The notes beneath the pieces were generated by a model, which saw only the letters and a list, made by a program, of their open reading frames with translations, searched no databases and was not told the DNA's origin. A program made the position numbers and the translations under genes. A stretch of DNA of 37,887 nt from Collinsella sp. (GTDB lineage Bacteria > Actinomycetota > Coriobacteriia > Coriobacteriales > Coriobacteriaceae), in the NCBI GenBank assembly GCA_019419625.1, contig DXZO01000039.1, forward strand, positions 1 through 37,887, in the 5' to 3' direction. Shown here in pieces: positions 7,310 to 14,088 of the stretch. How positions within the stretch are numbered: position 1 is the first letter of the stretch; every line of letters starts with the position of its first letter.

Positions 7310-8497
7310 TCACTCCAAGTTAAGCAATCGTTTGTAGACGTCGAGGCCCTTGAGTAGGATCTCCTCATCAAAGAGCATGGTATCAGTGTGCAGAGCGCTT
7401 GTGGCATAGGCGGAGCAGCCATCGGCGTCGATCGGGTTTTCTTGCCCCTCTGGCACGCCCGTGCCCAACAGGAAAAACACGCCTGGCAGATAGCGCTGAT
7501 AGAAGGCGAAATCCTCGGCAATCAGCAGCGGCTCGTCCACGAGCTGCAGCTCGGGCAGAGCAGGCGCGACGCTGGCAAATAACTCGGGGTCGTTATCGAC
7601 TGGAGGATAGCCCTCGGCAAAGTCGAGATCGTACGTACAGCCTGTTGCGGCGCAGGCCTCGTCCAACACGCGGCGCACGCCCTCGCGCGCGCGGTCGAAC
7701 ATGTCGTCCGTAAACACACGCAGGCTGCCGGCAACATGGGCCTCCCCCGCCACCGCGTTGCAAACCGTACCGGCCTGCAGTAGGCCGAACTTACCAATGC
7801 AGGGTTCATCGGCACCCAACTCGTCCATCAATTCGCGCTCGGCAACCAAAAACTTCGCTGCCGCCAACGCGGCATCGTGCGACTCCTCAACCGGCACACC
7901 ATAGGTCTTAGCAATATGGATACTAGTACCGTGAATATGGATATGTGTCTCGCTCGAGCGCGCCAGCAGGGGGCCGGAACAACTCGCCAACGTGTTCGCA
8001 GGCAGATCGGGCCACACGTGAAAGCCAAAAATGCGGTCGACCCCGTAGCGCTCGAACACACCGCTTTCGCATACCGTCTTGGCACCACCGGTCGTCTCCT
8101 CGGCAGGCTGGAACACAAAGAGCACGTTGCGCCTAATGGTGCCCGGCTGCTCGCAAATCGTACGGTCGACATACGTCGCGGCGGCAAGTGCCATAGCCAT
8201 GTGTCCATCGTGTCCGCAAGCGTGCATCTTTCCGGGATGCGTCGAGGCAAAGGCTGCACCCGTCGCCTCCGCGATAGGCAGCGCGTCCATATCGGCGCGA
8301 ATCGCCGTGGCATGCGCGGCACCCGTGCCAGCGTCGAAGAAAGCACAAACACAGCTAGGGCAAGGATGGGTCACTTCACAGTCAAGCGAGGCGAGCACGC
8401 CCTCGATATAGGCTATGGTTTGAGGAAGATCGAAATCGAGCTCCGGAATACGATGCAGGTCGCGACGATAGCGACGAAGTTCTTGGAGCTCGGTCAT
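7310..8497 (-). CDS. M20 family amidohydrolase, candidate N-acetyl-diaminopimelate deacetylase
   Basis: A 395-residue zinc peptidase-fold enzyme of the M20 HipO/YkuR branch. Motifs: RADMDALP (68-75), HACGHDGHM (92-100), PAEETTGGAK (131-140) and FGFHVWP (158-163) supply metal ligands and the catalytic Glu. The lid/dimer domain has SIHIAK where most relatives have a GGH-A motif, so that His is kept in altered surroundings. Family members remove acyl groups from amino acids (N-acetyl-DAP, hippurate). Because the divergent operon makes lysine through an acetylated intermediate (DapH) and no other deacetylase is in sight, N-acetyl-LL-DAP is a reasonable substrate (inference). The ATG at 8497 has AAAGGA 6 bases upstream; the open frame reaches 8746 but into the riboswitch. 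Confidence 0.75.
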   Translation of the reverse strand: MTELQELRRYRRDLHRIPELDFDLPQTIAYIEGVLASLDCEVTHPCPSCVCAFFDAGTGAAHATAIRADMDALPIAEATGAAFASTHPGKMHACGHDGHMAMALAAATYVDRTICEQPGTIRRNVLFVFQPAEETTGGAKTVCESGVFERYGVDRIFGFHVWPDLPANTLASCSGPLLARSSETHIHIHGTSIHIAKTYGVPVEESHDAALAAAKFLVAERELMDELGADEPCIGKFGLLQAGTVCNAVAGEAHVAGSLRVFTDDMFDRAREGVRRVLDEACAATGCTYDLDFAEGYPPVDNDPELFASVAPALPELQLVDEPLLIAEDFAFYQRYLPGVFFLLGTGVPEGQENPIDADGCSAYATSALHTDTMLFDEEILLKGLDVYKRLLNLE

Positions 8498-8591
8498 AAA
8501 GGATCCTTTCATGTGGCATATCCATTCACACACTATTGTGATGCAGAATTGTGACGCCCTTGTTTCTAGCATATCCCTGCATTTTTTAAAC

Positions 8592-8620
8592 GTTATATAC
8601 GAATACTCTTGTTTGGTAAA
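8592..8620 (-). promoter_or_regulatory. candidate promoter of M20 gene
   Basis: Minus strand: TTTACC (-35, at 8615-8620), 17-base spacer, TATAAC (-10, at 8592-8597, five of six). The predicted leader is about 90 bases. Its -35 lies within the spacer of the oppositely directed lysA promoter. Confidence 0.5.
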
Positions 8621-8637
8621 GTGCAACGTGGTAGGGT
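8609..8637 (+). promoter_or_regulatory. candidate promoter of lys/dap operon
   Basis: TTGTTT (8609-8614), a 17-base spacer and TAGGGT (8632-8637). Matches to consensus are modest, but the start point it predicts (about 8644) falls exactly at the 5' edge of the riboswitch. Confidence 0.45.
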
Positions 8638-8644
8638 CGTTACC

Positions 8645-8808
8645 ACTTGATAGAGGCGCGGGCACGAAGAACCGCGGGCGAGCCGGCAGGCTTTGACCCC
8701 GTGGGGAGGCGAAACCCGCCGAACTGGGTTTTTTGGGCACGAACAACCTGGTGGGCCTGCGGGAAACACCCGCAGGACTGTCTGCAGCAATGCGGGAGCG
8801 CTATCCGG
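8645..8808 (+). promoter_or_regulatory. lysine riboswitch (L-box) aptamer
   Basis: The P1 helix is GATAG (8649-8653) with CTATC (8801-8805). Inside, in order, are the L-box signatures: AGAGGCGCG directly after P1, GGGGAGGCGAAACCCGCCGAA, CTGG...GGGCCTGCGGG with its complementary CCCGCAGG, ACTGTC, and a last GCA/TGC hairpin before P1 closes. This order and spacing match the Bacillus lysC L-box. It sits directly before the lysA-dapA-dapB-dapH operon, as expected for lysine feedback. Confidence 0.9.
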
Positions 8809-8863
8809 ACATTGGGTCCACGCTATGCGGATTCGATGCGCAGATGGCGCCGTCTGGATAGCG
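8799..8863 (+). promoter_or_regulatory. riboswitch expression platform, competing helix
   Basis: CGCTATCCGGAC (8799-8810) pairs with GTCTGGATAGCG (8852-8863), 12 pairs with one G-U. It uses the 3' strand of P1, so the two are mutually exclusive. No U-rich intrinsic terminator follows; the 3' arm ends at GAGG, 10 bases before the lysA ATG, so control of translation or Rho-dependent control is more likely. Confidence 0.6.
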
Positions 8864-8876
8864 AGGTTTACGGGAC

Positions 8877-11186
8877 ATGGCATTGACCCCCAATGAGGCA
8901 TATGCGGCCAAACAGCCGTTTGTGGACAAGGAGACGCTCGAGCATATCGTCGAGCAGTTCCCCACGCCATTTCATCTATATGACGAAGCGGGCATCCGCC
9001 GCAATATGCAAGAGGTGCGCGACGCCTTCGCATGGAACCCGGGCTTTAAGGAATACTTTGCCGTCAAGGCCAATCCCAACCCGGCGCTCATCTCCATTCT
9101 CAACGAATACGGCTGCGGCTGCGATTGCTCGAGCTATACCGAGCTCATGATCGCCCGCTCGCTGGGCATCACGGGACACGACATCATGTTCTCGTCCAAC
9201 GACACGCCGGCAGCGGACTTTGAGCTCGCCGAGAAGTTGGGCGCCATCGTCAACTTTGACGACATCAGCCACATCGAGTTCTTTGAGCGCGTCGCAGGCC
9301 CCATCCCCAAGACGGTCAGCTGCCGCTTTAATCCGGGCGGCCTGTTCCAGCTCTCCAACGGCATCATGGATAACCCCGGCGACTCCAAATACGGCATGAC
9401 CACCGAGCAGCTCTTCGAGGCGTTCCGCATGCTCAAGGCCAAGGGCGCCGAGGACTTTGGCATCCACGCATTCCTTGCCAGCAACACCGTCACCAACGAC
9501 TACTACCCCAAGCTCGCGCGCATCCTCTTTGAGCTTGCCGTGCGCCTGGAGCGCGAGACCGGTGCACACGTCGCCTTCATCAATCTGTCCGGCGGCGTCG
9601 GCATCCCCTATCTGCCCGAGCAGCAGGCCAACGACATTCATGTCATCGGCGAGGGAGTGCACGCGGCCTACGACGAGATCTTGGTTCCCGCCGGTATGGG
9701 CGATGTGGCCATCTGCACCGAGATGGGCCGCTTTATGATGGGGCCCTACGGCTGCCTGGTCACCAAGGCCATCCATGAAAAGCAGATCTACAAGGACTAT
9801 ATCGGTGTCGATGCAAGCGCCGTCGATCTGATCCGTCCCGCCATGTATGGCGCCTACCACCACATTACGGTGATGGGCCAGCCGGGTGGCGACGACAAGA
9901 CCGCGGCGCCTGTCACAAACACGTACGACATTACGGGCAATCTGTGCGAGAACAACGACAAGTTCGCCATCGACCGCGAGCTACCGCTGATCGACATGGG
10001 TGATGTGCTCGTGATCCACGATACCGGCGCGCATGGCCACTCCATGGGCTACAACTACAACGGACGCCTGCGCTCCGCCGAAGTGCTGCTGCGCCCCGAC
10101 GGCTCGGCCGACCTCATCCGCCGCGCCGAGCGCCCGGGCGATTATTTTGCCACACTCGATGTGCTGCCGTGCGGCCGAGAGCTGCTGGCCAAGTCGCGCG
10201 CCGAAAGCGCTCGCCGTCGCGCTCAGGACGAGCGCTTGGCCGTCGCCGCCCAATGGAATAAGCGCATCCAGATCGCGGAAGCGAAGGAGAAGAACATGGA
10301 TATCCGCAACCTCGAGGGCTCAATCGTCGCCCTAGTTACGCCGTTTAAAAAGGACGGCAGCGTCGACTTTGACGCACTCGAGCGCCTTATCGATTTCCAC
10401 CTGCAAAACGGCACCGACGCCATCCTCACCCTGGGCACCACCGGCGAGAGCGCCACGATGACCGATGACGAGGACAACTCCGTTGTCGCCGCCGTGGTCA
10501 AGCATGTTGCAGGACGCGTCCCCGTCATCGCCGGCTCGGGCTCCAACTCCACGCAGACTATGCTCACCAAGTCGCTCACCTATCAGGGCCTGGGCGCCGA
10601 CGGCCTGCTGCTCATTACCCCCTACTACAACAAGTCCAATGAAGAGGGCATCTACCAGCACTTTAAGACCGTCGCCGATGCCGTGGACATCCCTTGCATC
10701 CTCTACAACATCCCCGGCCGCTGCGGCTGCAGCATCAGCGAGCGCAATGTGGAGCGCCTGGCCGCGCACCCCAACATCATGGGTATTAAGGAAGCCTCGG
10801 GCAACGTCGCCTACGCGGCCAAAATCGCCCACCTGCTGTCCGACGACTTCCGCATGTACTCGGGCGAGGACGCACTCACCGTGCCGCTCATGAGCCTGGG
10901 CGCCTCGGGCACCATCAGCGTGTGGGCCGATGTTCAGCCGCAACTCGTGCACGACATGTGCCGCGCCTATCTGGACGGTGACGTGGAGCGCGCCCGCGAT
11001 ATCCAGATTGCCGGTCAGCCGCTCATCAACGCCCTCTTTAGCGAGGTCAACCCCATCCCCGTCAAGGAAGCACTCGCACAGATGGGTATGATCGAGGCAA
11101 ACTACCGCATGCCGCTGTGCCCCATGGCCAACGACACACGCGCTGAACTTACCGATGCTCTGAAGGGAGCTGGTCTGCTTGATTAA
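8877..11186 (+). CDS. LysA-DapA fusion: diaminopimelate decarboxylase + dihydrodipicolinate synthase
   Basis: One open frame of 769 codons. Residues 1-430 are a fold-type III PLP diaminopimelate decarboxylase: FAVKANPNP (PLP Lys64), NLSGGVGIPY (237-245), CTEMGR (280-285), GNLCENND (catalytic Cys357) and GAHGHSMGYNYNGRLR. It makes L-lysine from meso-DAP. Residues 430-473 are a charged, helical linker with no stop. Residues 474-769 are a complete class I aldolase DapA: GTTGES, TPYYNKSNEEG, LYNIPGR and GIKEASGN with Schiff-base Lys638. It condenses pyruvate with aspartate semialdehyde. The first and last lysine steps are thus joined, unless the dapA start at 10296 (AAGGAG just upstream, in frame) is used separately. 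A lost stop or a sequencing error that removed one is the main alternative. It is controlled by the lysine riboswitch. Confidence 0.85.
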   Translation: MALTPNEAYAAKQPFVDKETLEHIVEQFPTPFHLYDEAGIRRNMQEVRDAFAWNPGFKEYFAVKANPNPALISILNEYGCGCDCSSYTELMIARSLGITGHDIMFSSNDTPAADFELAEKLGAIVNFDDISHIEFFERVAGPIPKTVSCRFNPGGLFQLSNGIMDNPGDSKYGMTTEQLFEAFRMLKAKGAEDFGIHAFLASNTVTNDYYPKLARILFELAVRLERETGAHVAFINLSGGVGIPYLPEQQANDIHVIGEGVHAAYDEILVPAGMGDVAICTEMGRFMMGPYGCLVTKAIHEKQIYKDYIGVDASAVDLIRPAMYGAYHHITVMGQPGGDDKTAAPVTNTYDITGNLCENNDKFAIDRELPLIDMGDVLVIHDTGAHGHSMGYNYNGRLRSAEVLLRPDGSADLIRRAERPGDYFATLDVLPCGRELLAKSRAESARRRAQDERLAVAAQWNKRIQIAEAKEKNMDIRNLEGSIVALVTPFKKDGSVDFDALERLIDFHLQNGTDAILTLGTTGESATMTDDEDNSVVAAVVKHVAGRVPVIAGSGSNSTQTMLTKSLTYQGLGADGLLLITPYYNKSNEEGIYQHFKTVADAVDIPCILYNIPGRCGCSISERNVERLAAHPNIMGIKEASGNVAYAAKIAHLLSDDFRMYSGEDALTVPLMSLGASGTISVWADVQPQLVHDMCRAYLDGDVERARDIQIAGQPLINALFSEVNPIPVKEALAQMGMIEANYRMPLCPMANDTRAELTDALKGAGLLD
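10296..11186 (+). CDS. dapA: dapA start inside the fusion frame (4-hydroxy-tetrahydrodipicolinate synthase)
   Basis: The ATG at 10296 is in frame with lysA and is preceded by AAGGAG 6 bases upstream, a better ribosome site than the one for lysA itself. Translation from here gives a 296-residue protein of normal DapA length, starting MDIRNLEGSIVALVTPF as free DapA proteins do. Active-site residues in this numbering are Tyr137, Arg142 and Lys165. Both a free DapA and the LysA-DapA fusion may therefore be made from the same mRNA. The next gene, dapB, starts 8 bases before its stop. Confidence 0.7.
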   Translation: MDIRNLEGSIVALVTPFKKDGSVDFDALERLIDFHLQNGTDAILTLGTTGESATMTDDEDNSVVAAVVKHVAGRVPVIAGSGSNSTQTMLTKSLTYQGLGADGLLLITPYYNKSNEEGIYQHFKTVADAVDIPCILYNIPGRCGCSISERNVERLAAHPNIMGIKEASGNVAYAAKIAHLLSDDFRMYSGEDALTVPLMSLGASGTISVWADVQPQLVHDMCRAYLDGDVERARDIQIAGQPLINALFSEVNPIPVKEALAQMGMIEANYRMPLCPMANDTRAELTDALKGAGLLD

Positions 11187-11919
11187 GACCGTCATTATGG
11201 GAACGGGCCGCATGGGCTCGCTCATCCGCACTACCGCCGAGGGCATTGCCGACGCCGCCGGTCAGCCCGTTTTCGACATCGTAGCCCAGATCGGCTTCGA
11301 CTTGTCCGAGCTCGAAAACGCCCCGGCAGCCGACGTCATCATCGACTTCTCGAACGTTGCGACCTTCGATGCTGTCGTCGCCTATGTCGAGCGCACGGGC
11401 GCGGCGTTGGTCTCGGGCACCACGGGCTACACACCCGATCAGATGGACCGCCTGCGCGAGCTGGGTCAGAACGCCCGCGTTATGCACTCCGGCAATTACT
11501 CCATCGGCATCGCGGCCCTGCGTCATCTGGTGACCCAGGCCACGCGCGAGCTACCCGGCTTTGACTGCGAGATTGTCGAGACGCACCACAACCAAAAGGT
11601 CGACGCCCCCAGCGGTACCGCGAAGCTGCTGCTCGACGCCGTCGTCGAAGCCGAGCCCGAGGCAGGTTACCACCCCGTCTATGGCCGCGAGGGCATGTGC
11701 GGAGCGCGCGACCCCAAGGAGATCGGCATGCACTCGCTGCGCGGTGGCACCGTCGCCGGCGTGCACGAGGTGAGCTTCTTTGGCCAAGACGAGGAAGTCA
11801 CGCTCACACATCGCGCCACGAGCCGTCAGATCTTTGTCAACGGCGCCCTGGCAGCCGCGCAGAAGCTCGTCACCCGCGACCCCGGCTTCTACACCTTCGA
11901 CCAGGTCATGTTTGCCTAA
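11179..11919 (+). CDS. dapB: 4-hydroxy-tetrahydrodipicolinate reductase
   Basis: A 246-residue DapB. It reduces the DapA product with NAD(P)H to tetrahydrodipicolinate. The dinucleotide loop is MGTGRMGS (7-14) and the substrate/catalytic motif is ETHHNQKVDAPSGTAK (about 135-150) with the conserved His pair and Lys. The C-terminal GVHEVSFFGQDEEVTLTHRA strand is typical. It starts at a TTG that overlaps the dapA stop by 8 bases, with AAGGGAG 9 bases upstream; the overlap implies coupled translation. It is slightly shorter than the E. coli enzyme (273), as in many Gram-positive members. Confidence 0.92.
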   Translation: MIKTVIMGTGRMGSLIRTTAEGIADAAGQPVFDIVAQIGFDLSELENAPAADVIIDFSNVATFDAVVAYVERTGAALVSGTTGYTPDQMDRLRELGQNARVMHSGNYSIGIAALRHLVTQATRELPGFDCEIVETHHNQKVDAPSGTAKLLLDAVVEAEPEAGYHPVYGREGMCGARDPKEIGMHSLRGGTVAGVHEVSFFGQDEEVTLTHRATSRQIFVNGALAAAQKLVTRDPGFYTFDQVMFA

Positions 11920-11958
11920 CCAGGTATCAACCGTATCCACGCAAAGGAGAAACAGCAT

Positions 11959-12678
11959 ATGAGTAACGCAGCCGAGATGGATGCGCAGGAGATTATCAAC
12001 TACATCGCCACCGCGCCCAAAAAGACGCCCGTTAAGCTGTACGTGCGCGAGAAGCCGGGCATGAAGGTCCAGTGGGGCAATGCACACGTCTACGGCGGTC
12101 GTCGTGGCAAGACCGTCTTTGGCGACTGGGATGAGCTCAAGGCCATCCTCGATGCCAATGCCGACTCCATCGACTACTACGACGTCGAGAATGATTGCCG
12201 CAACTCCGCCGTCCCCATGCTCGACCTTAAGGGCATCAACGCCCGCATCGAGCCGGGCGCGATCATCCGCGACCGCGTCGAGATTGGCGACCGCGCCGTC
12301 ATCATGATGGGTGCCATTATCAACATCGGCTCCGTCATTGGCGAAGGCTCCATGATCGACATGGGCGCCGTGCTGGGCGGCCGTGCCACCGTGGGCAAGA
12401 ACTGCCACATCGGCGCCGGCACCGTGCTGGCAGGCGTCGTGGAGCCCGCGAGCGCCACGCCCGTCATCATCGAGGACGATGTCATGATCGGCGCTAACGC
12501 CGTGGTCCTGGAAGGCGTGCGCGTGGGCAAGGGCGCCGTTGTCGCCGCCGGCGCCGTGTGCGTCGAGGACGTCCCCGCCGGCGCCGTCGTGGCCGGTGTC
12601 CCCGCCCGCGTCATCAAGATGCGCGACGAAAAGACCGACAGCAAGACCGGCCTGGAAGAGGGCCTGCGCCAGCTCTAG
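11959..12678 (+). CDS. dapH: tetrahydrodipicolinate N-acetyltransferase
   Basis: A 239-residue acyltransferase. Residues 1-85 are the alpha/beta N-terminal domain of DapH-type enzymes; residues about 90-220 are hexapeptide repeats forming a left-handed beta-helix (ARIEPGAIIRDRVEIGDRAV, GSVIGEGSMIDMGAVLGGRA, NCHIGAGTVLAGVVEPASA). It transfers acetyl from acetyl-CoA to tetrahydrodipicolinate, opening the acetylase branch of DAP synthesis. AAAGGAG lies 9 bases before the ATG. It is the last operon gene, 39 bases after dapB. Its product needs an aminotransferase (candidate at 16517-17680) and a deacetylase (candidate at 7310-8497). The succinylase-type DapD is less likely from length and motif. 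Confidence 0.9.
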   Translation: MSNAAEMDAQEIINYIATAPKKTPVKLYVREKPGMKVQWGNAHVYGGRRGKTVFGDWDELKAILDANADSIDYYDVENDCRNSAVPMLDLKGINARIEPGAIIRDRVEIGDRAVIMMGAIINIGSVIGEGSMIDMGAVLGGRATVGKNCHIGAGTVLAGVVEPASATPVIIEDDVMIGANAVVLEGVRVGKGAVVAAGAVCVEDVPAGAVVAGVPARVIKMRDEKTDSKTGLEEGLRQL

Positions 12679-12679
12679 G

Positions 12680-12707
12680 GTTACGCGGTTTTACCAAACC
12701 GCGTAAC
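12680..12707. repeat. hairpin after dapH, part of structured repeat copy A
   Basis: GTTACGCGGTTT, loop TACC, AAACCGCGTAAC: a perfect 12-bp stem one base after the dapH stop. An almost identical hairpin follows ettA at 22555-22581. Confidence 0.8.
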
Positions 12708-12709
12708 TA

Positions 12710-12768
12710 GTCGACGCTGCACCTTTGGTTCCGTCGTTCTAACGAACGACGGACCGGTCGACGCTGCA
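12710..12768. repeat. direct repeats around a second hairpin
   Basis: GTCGACGCTGCA occurs at 12710-12721 and again at 12757-12768. Between them is CCGTCGTTC, loop TAAC, GAACGACGG (12731-12752). The copy at 22542-22552 has the TCGACGCTGC word once and no inner hairpin, so this segment looks like an insertion or duplication in copy A. Confidence 0.7.
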
Positions 12769-12865
12769 AACGCCCCTAAGCGGCAATCTGACGTTCAATC
12801 GTCGGTCGCGTACCGAAGTACGCTTCCCTCCTCTTTCACGTCACCTTGCTCGCTTAGGGGCGTTT
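12768..12865 (-). repeat. structured repeat element, copy A
   Basis: A long nested palindrome. The outer stem is AAACGCCCCTAAGCG with its complement (12768-12782 / 12851-12865). The middle stem is TGACGT/ACGTCA (12789-12794 / 12838-12843), the inner stem GCGTAC/GTACGC (12808-12823). Read on the minus strand the tip is C(TTCG)G and the middle loop reads GTGAAAGAGGAG. Copy B at 22442-22541 keeps the core text but has different, still complementary arms. It lies between convergent genes. Confidence 0.75.
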
Positions 12866-12910
12866 TCGCTGACGTATGCTCAACCTACGGCGCAATTCAG
12901 CTCCAAGCAA

Positions 12911-12954
12911 AAAGGCCGAAGCCCTCATCCGAGGCTTCGGCCTTTGTTTTTTTT
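12911..12954 (+). terminator. strong bidirectional terminator
   Basis: AAAGGCCGAAGCC, a 9-base loop, GGCTTCGGCCTTT and GTTTTTTTT. In the other direction the stem is followed by TTTTTGC, so it can also end the nucleoid-protein transcript on the minus strand. Confidence 0.92.
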
Positions 12955-12972
12955 GCGGCGTCCAAGCGCAGT

Positions 12973-13977
12973 TTATCGATTCTCAATTGACCCGATGTTT
13001 TTGAGCTCGATGGAGATGAGGCCGTTGGGCTCGTTGACAAACTCAATGTACTCGGAGTTCGAACCCATCTCGGCCGGGAAGCTGATCTCGATGCCCGTGT
13101 CGGTACGAATCTTGTGATTGCGCACGGCCGCGCGCTCGACCTGCTTGCGCTCCACGGGCACGCGCTCGGGCATCTTCTCCTCGGTCAGCGCCGCACGCAC
13201 GCTCTCCTTGATAACCGGCTCGTCCTCAAAGACCTCATCGACGATATCCCAAGGCGGCAGCTCCTCATCATCCTCGACCTTCTCGGCAACGGCGGCTTTG
13301 ACCTTGGCGAGCGCTACGGCCGTGTTGGCGCCGTGCTCTTCAGCGACCTCCTCGACCACGCGCGTCACCGTGTCGATGACCTCCTTACCCGAAACACCCG
13401 TGTCGCATTGCAGCAGGCCGTCGGGAATGAGCATGCGATCCTCGCCGGCAATCTTGCGCTTCTTATCCACATAGCCGATCTCCATGGTGCTTGCACGCAC
13501 GATTGCATAGCTCGGCACCTTTTGCGAAGGGTTCGGCAGAATGGCGTAGTGGCGCGCGATGTCGTTACGCACCTCGCCCTCTTCGCGACCCACCTCGTGC
13601 ATGAATGCCTGCTTAGAGCCCAGCAGCATCACGGCAAACCAGCGGGCATCCTCATCATCGTCAAAGTCCGCCACAAGCACGTCAGTGGACTCGGCTTTCT
13701 CGGCTTTGGTGAGCTCAGAAGAGATAAACTCCGCAATCTGCTGCGACAGGTCCACGAACTCACGCTCGCCAAAGAAATAGCCCTTGAGCTCACCGCCGAA
13801 TGCGGAGTTCTCGGCAAACGTGGCGCGCTTGTTATCGGCAGAGGTGCGGGCACGGCGCAGGTGCGTGGTCACAAAGTTGCGCACGGTTCGACTCTCGATA
13901 TCGAGCTCGCGCTGGCTCATAACGTTGACGGCAGAGTCAAAGTCCAGGATATGCAGAATCGCGTGATTGATTTTCAT
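12973..13977 (-). CDS. nucleoid-associated protein (NdpA/YejK-like)
   Basis: A 334-residue protein of the 37-kDa nucleoid-associated family. The opening KINHAILHILDFDS and the C-terminal IEISFPAEMGSNSEYIEFVNEPNGLISIELKNIGSI are the family's best conserved stretches, and the middle (about 200-270) is acidic and charged. Members bind nucleoid DNA; the E. coli protein is also linked to replication/topoisomerase control, but the role is poorly defined. ATG at 13977 is preferred because it gives the family's usual start and has GGAA 8 bases upstream; an in-frame ATG at 13986 is possible. It stands alone and converges on the dap operon. Confidence 0.82.
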   Translation of the reverse strand: MKINHAILHILDFDSAVNVMSQRELDIESRTVRNFVTTHLRRARTSADNKRATFAENSAFGGELKGYFFGEREFVDLSQQIAEFISSELTKAEKAESTDVLVADFDDDEDARWFAVMLLGSKQAFMHEVGREEGEVRNDIARHYAILPNPSQKVPSYAIVRASTMEIGYVDKKRKIAGEDRMLIPDGLLQCDTGVSGKEVIDTVTRVVEEVAEEHGANTAVALAKVKAAVAEKVEDDEELPPWDIVDEVFEDEPVIKESVRAALTEEKMPERVPVERKQVERAAVRNHKIRTDTGIEISFPAEMGSNSEYIEFVNEPNGLISIELKNIGSIENR

Positions 13978-14051
13978 ATACGGCATTCCGTTCTAGATCG
14001 ATTTCGGCACGAACCAGTATAGCGGTCGAGCCCGCCCCGGGCGTATCGAAG

Positions 14052-14086
14052 ATTGGTGCATCGGGGACAGGTTGCTCTGCACCAAT
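14052..14086. repeat. REP-like element, left of Mbeg1-like gene
   Basis: ATTGGTGCA (14052-14060) and TGCACCAAT (14078-14086) flank the core GGGGACAGGTTGCT. It starts two bases past the hydrolase stop codon. A second copy in the same orientation is at 15266-15298, nearly identical over 31 bases. Confidence 0.75.
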
Positions 14087-14088
14087 GG

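Noticed and set aside
8498..8746. N-terminal extension of the M20 enzyme
   Set aside because: It would cross both candidate promoters and the antisense of the riboswitch; the ATG at 8497 has a good ribosome site and the family-typical start.
12710..12768. CRISPR-like pair of direct repeats
   Set aside because: Only two 12-base repeats around a hairpin, and part of a larger repeated element; no further units and no cas genes.
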